DNA from: Bordetella parapertussis
GTDB taxonomy: Bacteria; Pseudomonadota; Gammaproteobacteria; Burkholderiales; Burkholderiaceae_A
DNA length: 64,000 bases
Reading direction: 5' to 3'
NCBI GenBank assembly: GCA_945877235.1
Contig: CAMCRF010000004.1
Coordinates: 92,045-156,044, forward strand
Of this stretch, positions 35,401 through 43,676 are shown one piece after another (the stretch's first letter is position 1; each line of letters starts with the position of its first letter). A program made the translations under genes and the position numbers. A model generated the notes under the pieces. It made no database searches. It saw only the letters and a list, made by a program, of their open reading frames with translations, and was not told the origin of the DNA.

Positions 35401-35791
35401 CGTGCTTGCCCAAGACCAGAATGGACGCCCCGAAGGCGACCTGATCGGTCTAGACATTGGTGATGACGGCCTGGTGTCGGCCAACTATTCGAATGGCACG
35501 CAGAAGAACCTCGCCAAGGTCATTCTGGCTAACTTCACGGCACCAACCGGCCTGCGCCAGATTGGTGATGCGAGCTACTACGCCACGAGTCAGTCTGGCG
35601 CAGTGACACTCGGTGAAGCGGGAACGGCGGGCTTCGGTACGGTGCGTGCAGGCGCGCGCGAGCGTGCCAACGTCGACCTGACACAGGAGTTGATTGAGCT
35701 CATTACCGCTCAGCGAAACTTCCAGGCCAACGCAAAGGCCATTGAGACCAACAATACATTGACCCAAGCCATCATCAATATCCGGAGTTAA
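32435..35791 (+). CDS. flgE: Giant flagellar hook protein FlgE (1118 aa)
   Basis: Ends are classical: N-terminal YTALTGLNAATSQLGVTSNN, then IANVGTTGFKRSRADFGDIF, and C-terminal VDLTQELIELITAQRNFQAN, AKAIETNNTLTQAIINIRS. Typical FlgE is about 400-450 residues, so about 650 residues are inserted in the surface-exposed middle (roughly 150-1000). The insertion contains a diverged duplication: copy 1 near 385-455 (RYSPALKTFLFEP, then ALFGLTAVAKP) and copy 2 near 585-670 (SYSPAQQRFLFEP, then ELFGLSSIYTP). The reading frame is continuous. The hook surface must carry large extra domains. Confidence 0.95.
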   Translation: MSFYTALTGLNAATSQLGVTSNNIANVGTTGFKRSRADFGDIFATSPLQKASSVVGQGVALKSVTQEFSQGNIQFSASSLDIAITGDGFFPLKSADGLQDIYTRNGTFLLDDSFAVVNSAGQSLMAASVDSSGKADLENLRKLIIPRATNGDARETTEIELGLNLPADGEVITKDFNPTDPTSYNLTTAVTVFDAGGNEYLATVYYVKTQRATPEAPENKWQTHVYIGDTKLDEFLVQASNDKSEALYVNKYGQVQPESAIPPQDIARGVTKLFNLDRLTNKVASESAGLPGQPLSDATITKMRGGNFDVFKEVGATGLAVFDLSSLVAAPNSSTVNLFRTSVTAGGATTTADITITASNSAAVRSMSIDDLEALAQAQMDAAFGDNAPTIRYSPALKTFLFEPAAGSTVQMASHTGATPNALFGLTAVAKPVNATTYSYGGEVIPNGGLPNGMAFTLNIDRSPTPVRVDVSDLYDSTAEPLTGVELARELQNRINKAYGDQRYFDFTSLKNAVTPTTIDLFTLKVGDSPDTSISLTGINDPASLTPEEIVELVQERLDAPSPTGFTTTLSTTTDANGVRTVVTVNNAPRFSYSPAQQRFLFEPSKITTTTVTPVQGPVTVTESIGTPDSASIKTYSASSPNELFGLSSIYTPIDDDTGSYGVTVVPNGASIRAYDGQYSDSDQRTGIRVTFDDTTGRFSIFSGTTGDESSVEILYPLAEGETDEVSGVRLTADTYAADDGIQAKAFRAFQSLFNFEPDLVDTEEIPTRGVRSLPATVTGTPIGLNLENKFTLSSETNKFTVTVDNVTGLIELPVGQEFTRDSFRELLESRINSLEDSRGRTVNGVRVTYESQGNATVLKITTGTEGDDSFLKVTGPSIWGLSDLPSGRGSTERWLTPPQAETSAGVPLYVDRDGNETTEAGDFSEEETRELWSPIFLDKGELTFTTAGNLLSPAVPIGFKPTTIGDTGATLQFSINYDGSTQFSSPFAVLAQDQNGRPEGDLIGLDIGDDGLVSANYSNGTQKNLAKVILANFTAPTGLRQIGDASYYATSQSGAVTLGEAGTAGFGTVRAGARERANVDLTQELIELITAQRNFQANAKAIETNNTLTQAIINIRS

Positions 35792-35793
35792 TC

Positions 35794-36561
35794 GTGGATA
35801 AGCTCGCCTACACCGCATTGAATGCTGTTAACGAGAAGCGCGTTGCGCGTCACATGTTGACCAATGAACTGGCAAATGTCTCGACGACGGGCTTTAAGAA
35901 AAGCTTCGATGTGGCGCTGCAGGCAGTAAAGACAGAGGGCTTGGGTTATGACACCCGGATCAGCCCCCAGATGGAGGCCCTCGATCGCATCCAACTCTCG
36001 CCAGGCTCACTCATGGTGACGGGAAACCCCACGGACATCACGCTCAAAGAGCAGGGGGTGCTCGGGGTTCAAGCCCCCGATGGCACAGTTGCTTTTACCC
36101 GGCGCGGCGATCTGCGGCTCAATGCACAGGGCGTTTTGGAGAATGGTGTCGGGCATGCGGCGCTTGATGACGCAGGGCAGCCGATTTCCGTTCCTGCAGG
36201 CTTTGCGATCAACATCACCACGACGGGTCAGGTGCTCGCACGCGATCCTAATGCGCCCGCACCTCAGGTCGAAGTGCCCATTGCGCAGTTGATGCTTCGT
36301 GACGCAAGCGAGACGGTGCTTGTGCGTCGGGAAGATGGGCTCTTTGAGGCATTCATTGACGGCGCGCGCCAGCCTGGCGATTTTCCGACAGGACCCAAGC
36401 CAGTTGAGCTGGTCTCGGGCGCCCTTGAGGGGAGCAATGTCAACCCCATATCAGCCATGGTGAAGCTCATTGACGCCGAGCGGTCCTTTGAAAGCGCCAT
36501 CAAGTTCATTAAAGAAGCCAAGGGACTCGATGAGGCGGGTGCCCAGATGTTGAGGGCATAG
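35794..36561 (+). CDS. flgF: Flagellar rod protein FlgF
   Basis: 255 residues from GTG 35794 (GGAG upstream, 2 bp after flgE). N-terminal RHMLTNELANVSTTGFKKSF and C-terminal GALEGSNVNPISAMVKLIDA, with ERSFESAIKFI, are the FlgF patterns. It is a proximal rod subunit. Unlike flgE it is of normal size. The operon breaks after it: a new sigma-54 promoter lies before flgG. Confidence 0.95.
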   Translation: MDKLAYTALNAVNEKRVARHMLTNELANVSTTGFKKSFDVALQAVKTEGLGYDTRISPQMEALDRIQLSPGSLMVTGNPTDITLKEQGVLGVQAPDGTVAFTRRGDLRLNAQGVLENGVGHAALDDAGQPISVPAGFAINITTTGQVLARDPNAPAPQVEVPIAQLMLRDASETVLVRREDGLFEAFIDGARQPGDFPTGPKPVELVSGALEGSNVNPISAMVKLIDAERSFESAIKFIKEAKGLDEAGAQMLRA

Positions 36562-36580
36562 CCAGTCGGCAAAAATTTTC

Positions 36581-36596
36581 CGGCACAGCATTTGCA
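36581..36596 (+). promoter_or_regulatory. Sigma-54 promoter for flgG-flgL-fliD
   Basis: CGGCAC-AGCAT-TTGCA keeps GG-N10-GC with a perfect -12 half. It sits in the only sizeable gap (63 bp) between flgF and flgG, about 29 bp before the flgG ATG. Confidence 0.75.
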
Positions 36597-36624
36597 TAGC
36601 TTTTGGCATTAACAGGAGAGCCAT

Positions 36625-37410
36625 ATGGATGCCTCACTCTGGATTGCCAAAACCGGCCTCGATGCGCAGCAAAAGCGCATGGGCGTCATTTCAAATAACC
36701 TGGCTAACGTCAACACGACCGGGTTTAAGCGTGATCGAGCGGTCTTTGAGGATCTGCTCTACCAAAACATTCGGCAGGCCGGTGGACAGACGGGCGCCGA
36801 CACGCTCGCCCCCACAGGCCTCATGATGGGCACGGGTACGCGGGTCTTGGCCAACGAGAAGATTCATTCTCAGGGCAACATGATCAATACCGAAAATGCC
36901 CTGGATATTGCCGTTGATGGCCCAGGCTTCTTTCAGATCCTGCAAGACGATGGCACCTTTGCCTACAGCCGCGATGGGGGTTTCAAGATCTCCGCGACAG
37001 GCCAAGTGGTGACCCCGAATGGTCAGTTGCTCGACCCTGCCATCGTGATTCCAGATAACGCCGCTTCGATCACCATCGGTCGTGACGGAACCGTTTCCGC
37101 TGAGCTGATTGCGGGTGGCGGCCAGGTGCAGCTCGGTCAGATCACACTTACGCGGTTTGTGAATCCGGCTGGTCTGCAGCCGCTGGGCCAGAACCTTTAC
37201 AAACAGACGGCGGCCAGCGGTGCGCCACAGGTCTTGGTTCCCGGGACGGCAGGTGCTGGCTTTCTTCGCCAGGGCATGTTGGAGGCCTCCAATGTCAGCG
37301 TGGTCGAGGAGATGGTGAACATGATTGAAACCCAGCGCGCCTATGAGGTGAACTCGAAGAGCATCTCGGCCACCGACAGCATGCTGCGCTTCTTGAATCA
37401 GAACCTCTAA
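36625..37410 (+). CDS. flgG: Flagellar distal rod protein FlgG
   Basis: 261 residues, normal size. N-terminal GVISNNLANVNTTGFKRDRA with VFEDLLYQNI, and C-terminal ASNVSVVEEMVNMIETQRAY followed by EVNSKSISATDSML, are definitive. It forms the distal rod joining the basal body to the hook. It follows the sigma-54 promoter at 36581. Confidence 0.98.
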   Translation: MDASLWIAKTGLDAQQKRMGVISNNLANVNTTGFKRDRAVFEDLLYQNIRQAGGQTGADTLAPTGLMMGTGTRVLANEKIHSQGNMINTENALDIAVDGPGFFQILQDDGTFAYSRDGGFKISATGQVVTPNGQLLDPAIVIPDNAASITIGRDGTVSAELIAGGGQVQLGQITLTRFVNPAGLQPLGQNLYKQTAASGAPQVLVPGTAGAGFLRQGMLEASNVSVVEEMVNMIETQRAYEVNSKSISATDSMLRFLNQNL

Positions 37411-37427
37411 GCCTTAAGGAGCGCATC

Positions 37428-38096
37428 ATGAAGGCACTCGCATCCACCTGTATCGCTGCACTGAGTCTTGCTGCAGTGGGCTGCTCAACGGCCCCGAAGA
37501 TGGCTTCCAATGAGTTCGCGCCGGTCTTGCAGATTCCTGCTGAACCGGCCCCATTGGCAACCGGGTCCATCTACAACGGCGGTCGAAACGATAGCTGGTT
37601 TGGTCGTAAGCGCGACTATAAGGTGGGAGACATTATTACTGTGCTGCTGGACGAGCGCACTCAGGCGAATCGCACGAACAACAAGTCTGTCTCTCGCGAG
37701 ACTGCTAATAATGTTCTGGGTGCACTTGCGCCCAAGCTACCGATACGGGGTGCTTTGAATGGGCTGCCGCTTGACGGCTCTGAAATCAGCAGTGACTCCA
37801 CTGGCACAGCCGATCAGCGCGCAACTCTGACAGGTTCGATTGCAGTCACGGTGACCCAGGTCCTGCCCAACGGCAATCTGGTGGTGCGGGGCGAAAAGCA
37901 GCTTGATCTCTCCGAGGGCAGTGAGACCATTCGTGTCGCCGGCATCATTCGATCGGAGGACGTTGGGCCCAACGGAACAGTACTCTCCCGTCGCCTTGCC
38001 AACGCACAGATTGCCTATACCGGCTCTGGTGAACTAGCAAGTTCGGGCAAGACCCCCTGGGCCACCAATCTGATGATGAAGGCCTGGCCTTTTTAA
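37428..38096 (+). CDS. flgH: Flagellar L-ring lipoprotein FlgH
   Basis: 222 residues with lipobox AAVGC (cysteine 19). Conserved segments are YKVGDIITVLLDERTQANRT, TLTGSIAVTVTQVLPNGNLV and LSEGSETIRVAGIIRSEDV. It builds the outer-membrane L ring. Spacing 17 bp after flgG. Confidence 0.97.
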   Translation: MKALASTCIAALSLAAVGCSTAPKMASNEFAPVLQIPAEPAPLATGSIYNGGRNDSWFGRKRDYKVGDIITVLLDERTQANRTNNKSVSRETANNVLGALAPKLPIRGALNGLPLDGSEISSDSTGTADQRATLTGSIAVTVTQVLPNGNLVVRGEKQLDLSEGSETIRVAGIIRSEDVGPNGTVLSRRLANAQIAYTGSGELASSGKTPWATNLMMKAWPF

Positions 38097-38117
38097 GGCC
38101 ATAAGGAACCAATCGCC

Positions 38118-39266
38118 ATGAATGCGCGCACCTGGTCGACTCAGTTTTGGGCAAGGGCACTTGCCGTCCTTTTGAGCCTCTCATTTCCTGTATCGGCATC
38201 AGCAGACAGAATTAAAGACCTGGCCAGTGCAGCGAGCATGCGCACGAACCAGCTGCTGGGCTACGGCCTGGTGGTGGGCCTGGAGGGCACAGGCGATGGC
38301 GCCGATGTCTCGGTGACGGCCAGCAGCATGAAGGCCATTTTGGGTCGATTGGGCGTGAATATCGATGGCTCGATGGGGGACTTCGACGCTTCTTCTGGCG
38401 GCAAACTCGATATTAAGAACGTGGCTGCCGTCATGGTGACGGCCGAGCTGCCAGCGTTTGCCAAGCCAGGTCAGCGCATTGATGTGAACGTATCGGCGTT
38501 GGGCAAGGCCAAGAGCCTTCGGGGTGGCAGCCTTATTCTCACCAGCCTTCGCGGAGTCGATGGTCAGGTCTATGCGTTGGCGCAGGGCGCACTCACGGCG
38601 ACAGGTGTGACGGAGGAGGCCGCAGGTTCCAAGGTGACCATTGGTGTGCCCACTGCGGCGCGCATTCCGAATGGCGCCTCGGTTGAGCGCACCGTGCCCA
38701 ACTCATTTGATTCCGCTGAAGTCGTGGTGCTCAATGTGCATCAGCCCGACTTCACCACCACCAACGCCATCGTGAGTGCTGTGAACCAGACCTTCGGTGA
38801 TGGCACGGCAAAGGCACTCGACGCGGTGAGCGTGAGTGTGCGCGCCCCCCAGGACACCAGTCAGCGTGTGGCCTTCATGAGTATGGTTGAGAACCTGAAC
38901 GTGACGCCCGGTGAGCCGCCTGCCCGCGTGGTCGTGAACTCGCGAACCGGCACGGTGGTGATCAGTCGCAATGTGAAGGTCTCTGCCGCAGCGGTGGCGC
39001 ACGGCACGATTTCGGTGACTGTCTCAGCCACAAACGAGGTCAGCCAGCCGAACCCGCTCACCCAGGGTCAAACCACTCCTGTGCAGAACGCAGAGGTTGC
39101 GGTGTCCGAGCCCAACAAGCCCATGTTTCTCTTTCAGCCGGGCGTGGACCTTCGCCAGATTGTGGACGCTGTGAACCAGGTAGGTGCGTCGCCCTCGGCC
39201 CTGATTGCAATCCTCGAGGCCTTAAAGAGCTCGGGCAGCCTGCGGGCTGAGTTGGTGGTGATCTAA
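38118..39266 (+). CDS. flgI: Flagellar P-ring protein FlgI
   Basis: 382 residues with a Sec signal peptide ending near VSASA (about 29). Conserved features are RTNQLLGYGLVVGLEGTGDG, RIGVNI-type segments, NVAAVMVTAELPAFAKPGQR and a C-terminal DLRQIVDAVNQVGASPSALI. It forms the periplasmic P ring with help from FlgA. It abuts flgJ directly. Confidence 0.97.
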   Translation: MNARTWSTQFWARALAVLLSLSFPVSASADRIKDLASAASMRTNQLLGYGLVVGLEGTGDGADVSVTASSMKAILGRLGVNIDGSMGDFDASSGGKLDIKNVAAVMVTAELPAFAKPGQRIDVNVSALGKAKSLRGGSLILTSLRGVDGQVYALAQGALTATGVTEEAAGSKVTIGVPTAARIPNGASVERTVPNSFDSAEVVVLNVHQPDFTTTNAIVSAVNQTFGDGTAKALDAVSVSVRAPQDTSQRVAFMSMVENLNVTPGEPPARVVVNSRTGTVVISRNVKVSAAAVAHGTISVTVSATNEVSQPNPLTQGQTTPVQNAEVAVSEPNKPMFLFQPGVDLRQIVDAVNQVGASPSALIAILEALKSSGSLRAELVVI

Positions 39267-39764
39267 ATGGACGCACTGAACTTTGCCAAGCTTGGACAGA
39301 TGCGGGCTGATGCAGCCAAGGCTGCACCGGATCAACGCGGCCATGGCATGCGTAAAGCGGCCGAGCAGTTTGAGGCCATGTTCATTCAGACCATGATGAA
39401 GACCATGCGCGAGGCCACGGCTTCGAACGAGGAGGGCGACCTGATGGGCTCCTCCTCGGTGAAGACCTACGAGGCGCTCTTTGATCAAGAGATTTCACAA
39501 CAAATGGCCAAACGTGGCGGACTTGGACTGGCCGACATGATGGTCAAGAGCTGGGAGCGGAACAACCCCAGTGTGAGCTCTGGGGTGACGTCTACGGTCC
39601 ACACGCTCGAGCAGAGAGCACTGAGCAAAGGCTTGAGGTTTGTGCCTGGATTGCCGGTTCAGCGCGTTGACCCGGCGATGCCGCATGCGCTGCCGAAAGG
39701 ACCCAACATTCAGGATTTGAATCGAGATCGCCTCACCGTTCAGACCCGCGGAGGCACTGAATGA
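39267..39764 (+). CDS. flgJ: FlgJ rod-binding protein, single-domain
   Basis: 165 residues. Only the N-terminal rod-cap domain is present: AAEQFEAMFIQTMMKTMREA (about 35-54), then VKTYEALFDQEISQQMAKRG and GLGLADMMVKSW. The C-terminal glucosaminidase domain of the roughly 310-residue FlgJ proteins is absent, so rod passage through peptidoglycan needs a separate enzyme, perhaps the LysM protein at 30005. It overlaps flgK by 4 bp. Confidence 0.94.
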   Translation: MDALNFAKLGQMRADAAKAAPDQRGHGMRKAAEQFEAMFIQTMMKTMREATASNEEGDLMGSSSVKTYEALFDQEISQQMAKRGGLGLADMMVKSWERNNPSVSSGVTSTVHTLEQRALSKGLRFVPGLPVQRVDPAMPHALPKGPNIQDLNRDRLTVQTRGGTE

Positions 39765-42700
39765 GTGACTTAGTCTCGATTGCAAGCTCTGCGGTTAACG
39801 CTTACCAGCGTGCCTTGGGCACGGTCTCAAACAATATCGCCAACGTCGATAGCGTGGGCTACACCCGTCAAGAGACCAACCTCACAGAGAATGCTCCCAG
39901 AGCCTATGGCACAAGTTATCTGGGAACCGGGGTCAATGTTGAGGGTGTTCGCAGGCTCTATGACGCGTTCATTGAAAACAGCCTTCGTAGCGCAGCTGCT
40001 GAGCTCAGCAGTCAAGACCCTTTGGTGAACTATGCTGGTCGCGTGGTCGACATCATGGGCAGTGAGGATGTCGGACTACTCTCGGCTTTCGACCAGTTTT
40101 TCGACTCTGCAAGGCAGCTCTCGACCGACGCATCATCCTCTATTCTTCGCGCTCAGTTTTTGAACAAGAGCGGTGTTCTGGCCGAGCGCTTCCAGACCAT
40201 TAATAGCCAGCTTGGCCTAGTGGCGAAAGAGACAGAGGAAGCGCTCAAGAGCGAGGTCGCATCCCTCAACACCTTGGCTCAGCAACTTGCAATGGTGAAT
40301 AGCCAGTTGGGTAAGGTAAAACTGCTCGAGCGGCAACCCCCCGCGCTGCTTGATCAGCGCGATCAGCTGCTCAGAGAGATGTCAGAGCTCGCCAAGCTCA
40401 ATGTGAGTGAGGCCAATAATGGTGTTGTGACGGTGAGCATCGGCGCCTCTGCAACGCGGGGCCAGATTGTCAACGGAAATGAATCTCGGCCATTGAGCGT
40501 TGAATTTGATGAGTCAAATGTTGGACGTGTTTCACTTACGCTCAACCGCGGTTCGCCCAAAGCAGAGGCGATTGTGGGCTTCTCCGGGGGAAGCATTTCG
40601 GGCCTCATGGGGTTTCGAACAAATCTACTCCAGCCAAGCTATGCGGAGCTAGATCAACTTGCCCTCATCCTCGCGCGTGAGGTCAATGCGATCCACCGCG
40701 AGGGTATTGACCTTCAGGGCCAGGCTGGGGGCGATCTCTTTCGCCTGGACCCACAATTTGCGCTCACCTCCGCCTTCGGCACATCAGACGTGTTGTTCGA
40801 GGCCGAAGTCGTGAATCCAGATATTGGCTATGCCGATCGAGACATTCGACTAGAGTTTCAGGCGGATGCGGGGCAGCGCAACAACCTGAGCCTCTCCGGA
40901 ACGTTTCGCGTTGGCGATCAAGTGTCTGCAACGCTCAACGGACGCAGTGCCTCATTTCTCCTCTCTGGGGGGCTGACAAATGGGCAGACCCTACTGGACG
41001 GTGCAGAAATGGACCAGTCCGAGGTCTTATTTCAGATCCGTCAGTTTTTAGAGGGAGGCGCGGGAGGGTCGGAAGAGGGTGCGTTCGGTCGGAGCATCTC
41101 CGTCGAGTCCAGTGCCACCGGTGGGTTGGTCGTCAGTAGTGATGTGCTTGGTGCATACACCCTAGAAATTGAGAGCAGCGCGAGCGACGGTCGCATCGAT
41201 CAGTCCGTTGCGCGAGGTTTGTGGGTGGCAACTGATGCATCCACGGGGGAGGTTGCCCAGGGGAGCTCGGCAATCGAGATCAATGGCATTCGCGTCACAC
41301 TCAGCGGCAACCCTCGAGACCAGGAAATTCTCACCCTCAGTGTCGGAAACTCGCCTTCAGCCGGTTTGAGGGTGGCCATTACAGAGCCCGAGCGGGTTGC
41401 GGCTGCTGCGCGCTTCAGAACCATTAATAATCAGTTCAACCCGGGTGGTGCGACTGCGCTACTAGAAGAAAGCGCCATGCAGCCGACCCGAGACAGAGAT
41501 CTCTGGCTTGATCGCGTGACAGCTGATGACGCCGATGGTCGTCTGCTCGATAACAACGCGCTCAATAGCGCAGATGTGGTGCTCAATTTTAACCGCGTTC
41601 CCGCAGTGCCGCTTGGCGTTGTCCCTGCTGGATTTCAAGACACAGCGCTTTATTTGGGTGGCTTTGGAAATGATGTCGTTGACCTCCAGGTCTTTACCCG
41701 GGAGGGCGTCCACCTCCTAGGACGGCACTTCGCCGAGGATCGTCTGGCAGAAGCTGAATCTCAGGCGATTGCTGAGGGGCGTGTGCTAACCGAGGAGGAG
41801 CGCGATGCGCTCATTGCGGAGGCAGGCAATGAGTATCTCGATGACGCAAGGCGTGCTGGGGCGAGTGTTGATGCAAATGCTCGATACAGCGCCCAGTACC
41901 TCAATCAGCAGGCCGGAGACGCATACAGAGATCTCGAGCTGTTTTACGGTGTCCGTGGCGGCGTCGTGGAATTTGCTCCGCTGACACAAGACCATGTGGC
42001 TGGCGAGGTTCAGACCTTCCCGGCAACTGTTTTGTCGGAACGCATCGCGATTACCGTTCCCGAAGGCGATGAGGTGTTCGCAGATGGAGACCTTATGCTC
42101 AATGGCATTGCGCTCGATGGACTTGGGTCTGACCAGGGGCATGCCGAGGGGGATGTACTCACTGCGGATGACATTGCGGATTGGCTCTATGGACAGTCCG
42201 CCTGGGGTCTCGGTGAGGTACAGACCCTCTACTTCTCGCAGGCCGATGACAGCGGAACCATTCGCATCACCCTGCCATCCGATTCTGGCGCGACGATTAC
42301 GGTTAACGCGAGTATCAATCAGGGCGATACGCCAGATGAAATCGCCCAGACACTCGCCGATGCAATCAATGCCACTTCCTTCATTGCTAGCGGAAATGGC
42401 CGCTCGGTGAGCGTCAGCGGTACGGGAGAACTCATCATTCAATATGCGCTGACTGACGGAGACCCCGACGATATTGGTTTTGTCGATGTGGGCAGCACGG
42501 GCGTGCTGATGGAGCGCACGGTGGAACGTGCAGCCCCCGGGGCATTGGGACGCGGCGAGGAGAAGACTTTAAGTTTTACCGCTGCGACCACAACGGGACG
42601 CATAACAATTGGTGGTATCTCTCTGTCTGTGACGGCAGGAGACACGGCCACCGAGGTAGCGGCTGCATACGCAGCTCGACTTCAAGCGGTTGGATTCCTC

Positions 42701-43666
42701 ACTGAAGACCCTCTGCGTCGAATTGTGGACCACGGCGATGGCACGCTTACGCTGCGTTACCCCTATTCTGAGGGGCCGGTTGATGATCCAGAACTCATCG
42801 ATGCCGAGAGCACGGGGGTTCGTCTGACCGTCGACAGCTCGCCCTTTGAAGGGGTCTACCTGGAGGTGACCCGATATTTCGACGAAACAACGGACAGCTG
42901 GCTGCCTGATGGCCTTCGCTTGAGTCGCACGGTGAGCAACGGTGCAGAGCCATCCGACTCCGAGGTGCGCCTAGGTATGGGAGAGAACGGGCGTCCAGCA
43001 GATCTGGCAGCTCTTGGGTTTCGCACGGGCGTTTACCTGATTGGCGAGATGCCAGAGGACCTTCTGATCTTTGCCTCGTCATCGAATGCGGGCGCGTCAT
43101 TTACCCTGGGTGCAGAATACAAGGCAGGCGAGATTGATTCGATTGAAGCGCTGCGCCAAAAGCCTTTCGATGTGGTGTTCACCACAGACACCAGCTATCA
43201 GATCCAAGACCTCACCACGGGGTCCATTCTTGCGAACCGAACGTATACGCCTGGGCAGCCGGTTGAATATCTTGGGCTCTCACTGAGCTTTTCCACACCG
43301 CCTGTTGCGGGAGACCGGTTTCAGATTGATGGGAACCAGGATGGTCTTGGCAGCAATGCAAACGCGGTTCGACTGTCCATGCTCCAGAACGAAAGGGTTG
43401 TGGGCGGTGGTCAGGGCATGACCTTCTCCGAGGCGTACAGCGAGGTGGTGACCGATGTGGGCAACGTTGCATTTCAGGCGAGCATTGCCCAGAAGGCACT
43501 CGAGGTGGTTCACGACCAGGCTGTTCAAGCCAGGGACAAAGTGTCGGGTGTAAGCCTCGATGAAGAGGCCGCAGACCTTATTCGTTTTCAGCAGGCCTAC
43601 CAAGCCTCTGCCAAGGTGATGCAGACCGCCAGCACCCTATTTGACGCCATTATTGCCCTCCGATAG
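39761..43666 (+). CDS. flgK: Giant hook-filament junction protein FlgK (1301 aa)
   Basis: N-terminal YQRALGTVSNNIANVDSVGY with TRQETNLTENAP, and C-terminal SGVSLDEEAADLIRFQQAYQ with ASAKVMQTASTLFDAI, identify FlgK. Usual size is about 450-650 residues. The central 700 or so residues are added surface domains. At least one pair looks duplicated: a segment ending in ELIIQYALTDGDPDDIGFVD (about 895-915) and one ending in TLTLRYPYSEGPVDDPELID (about 995-1015), each followed by STGV. The frame is uninterrupted. FlgN (28421) would be its chaperone. Confidence 0.95.
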   Translation: MSDLVSIASSAVNAYQRALGTVSNNIANVDSVGYTRQETNLTENAPRAYGTSYLGTGVNVEGVRRLYDAFIENSLRSAAAELSSQDPLVNYAGRVVDIMGSEDVGLLSAFDQFFDSARQLSTDASSSILRAQFLNKSGVLAERFQTINSQLGLVAKETEEALKSEVASLNTLAQQLAMVNSQLGKVKLLERQPPALLDQRDQLLREMSELAKLNVSEANNGVVTVSIGASATRGQIVNGNESRPLSVEFDESNVGRVSLTLNRGSPKAEAIVGFSGGSISGLMGFRTNLLQPSYAELDQLALILAREVNAIHREGIDLQGQAGGDLFRLDPQFALTSAFGTSDVLFEAEVVNPDIGYADRDIRLEFQADAGQRNNLSLSGTFRVGDQVSATLNGRSASFLLSGGLTNGQTLLDGAEMDQSEVLFQIRQFLEGGAGGSEEGAFGRSISVESSATGGLVVSSDVLGAYTLEIESSASDGRIDQSVARGLWVATDASTGEVAQGSSAIEINGIRVTLSGNPRDQEILTLSVGNSPSAGLRVAITEPERVAAAARFRTINNQFNPGGATALLEESAMQPTRDRDLWLDRVTADDADGRLLDNNALNSADVVLNFNRVPAVPLGVVPAGFQDTALYLGGFGNDVVDLQVFTREGVHLLGRHFAEDRLAEAESQAIAEGRVLTEEERDALIAEAGNEYLDDARRAGASVDANARYSAQYLNQQAGDAYRDLELFYGVRGGVVEFAPLTQDHVAGEVQTFPATVLSERIAITVPEGDEVFADGDLMLNGIALDGLGSDQGHAEGDVLTADDIADWLYGQSAWGLGEVQTLYFSQADDSGTIRITLPSDSGATITVNASINQGDTPDEIAQTLADAINATSFIASGNGRSVSVSGTGELIIQYALTDGDPDDIGFVDVGSTGVLMERTVERAAPGALGRGEEKTLSFTAATTTGRITIGGISLSVTAGDTATEVAAAYAARLQAVGFLTEDPLRRIVDHGDGTLTLRYPYSEGPVDDPELIDAESTGVRLTVDSSPFEGVYLEVTRYFDETTDSWLPDGLRLSRTVSNGAEPSDSEVRLGMGENGRPADLAALGFRTGVYLIGEMPEDLLIFASSSNAGASFTLGAEYKAGEIDSIEALRQKPFDVVFTTDTSYQIQDLTTGSILANRTYTPGQPVEYLGLSLSFSTPPVAGDRFQIDGNQDGLGSNANAVRLSMLQNERVVGGGQGMTFSEAYSEVVTDVGNVAFQASIAQKALEVVHDQAVQARDKVSGVSLDEEAADLIRFQQAYQASAKVMQTASTLFDAIIALR

Positions 43667-43676
43667 AGAGACCTAA

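Noticed and set aside
32435..43666. Giant flgE and flgK considered as fusions or frameshift artefacts
   Set aside because: Each is a single open frame with correct N- and C-terminal export motifs and normal junctions to neighbours.
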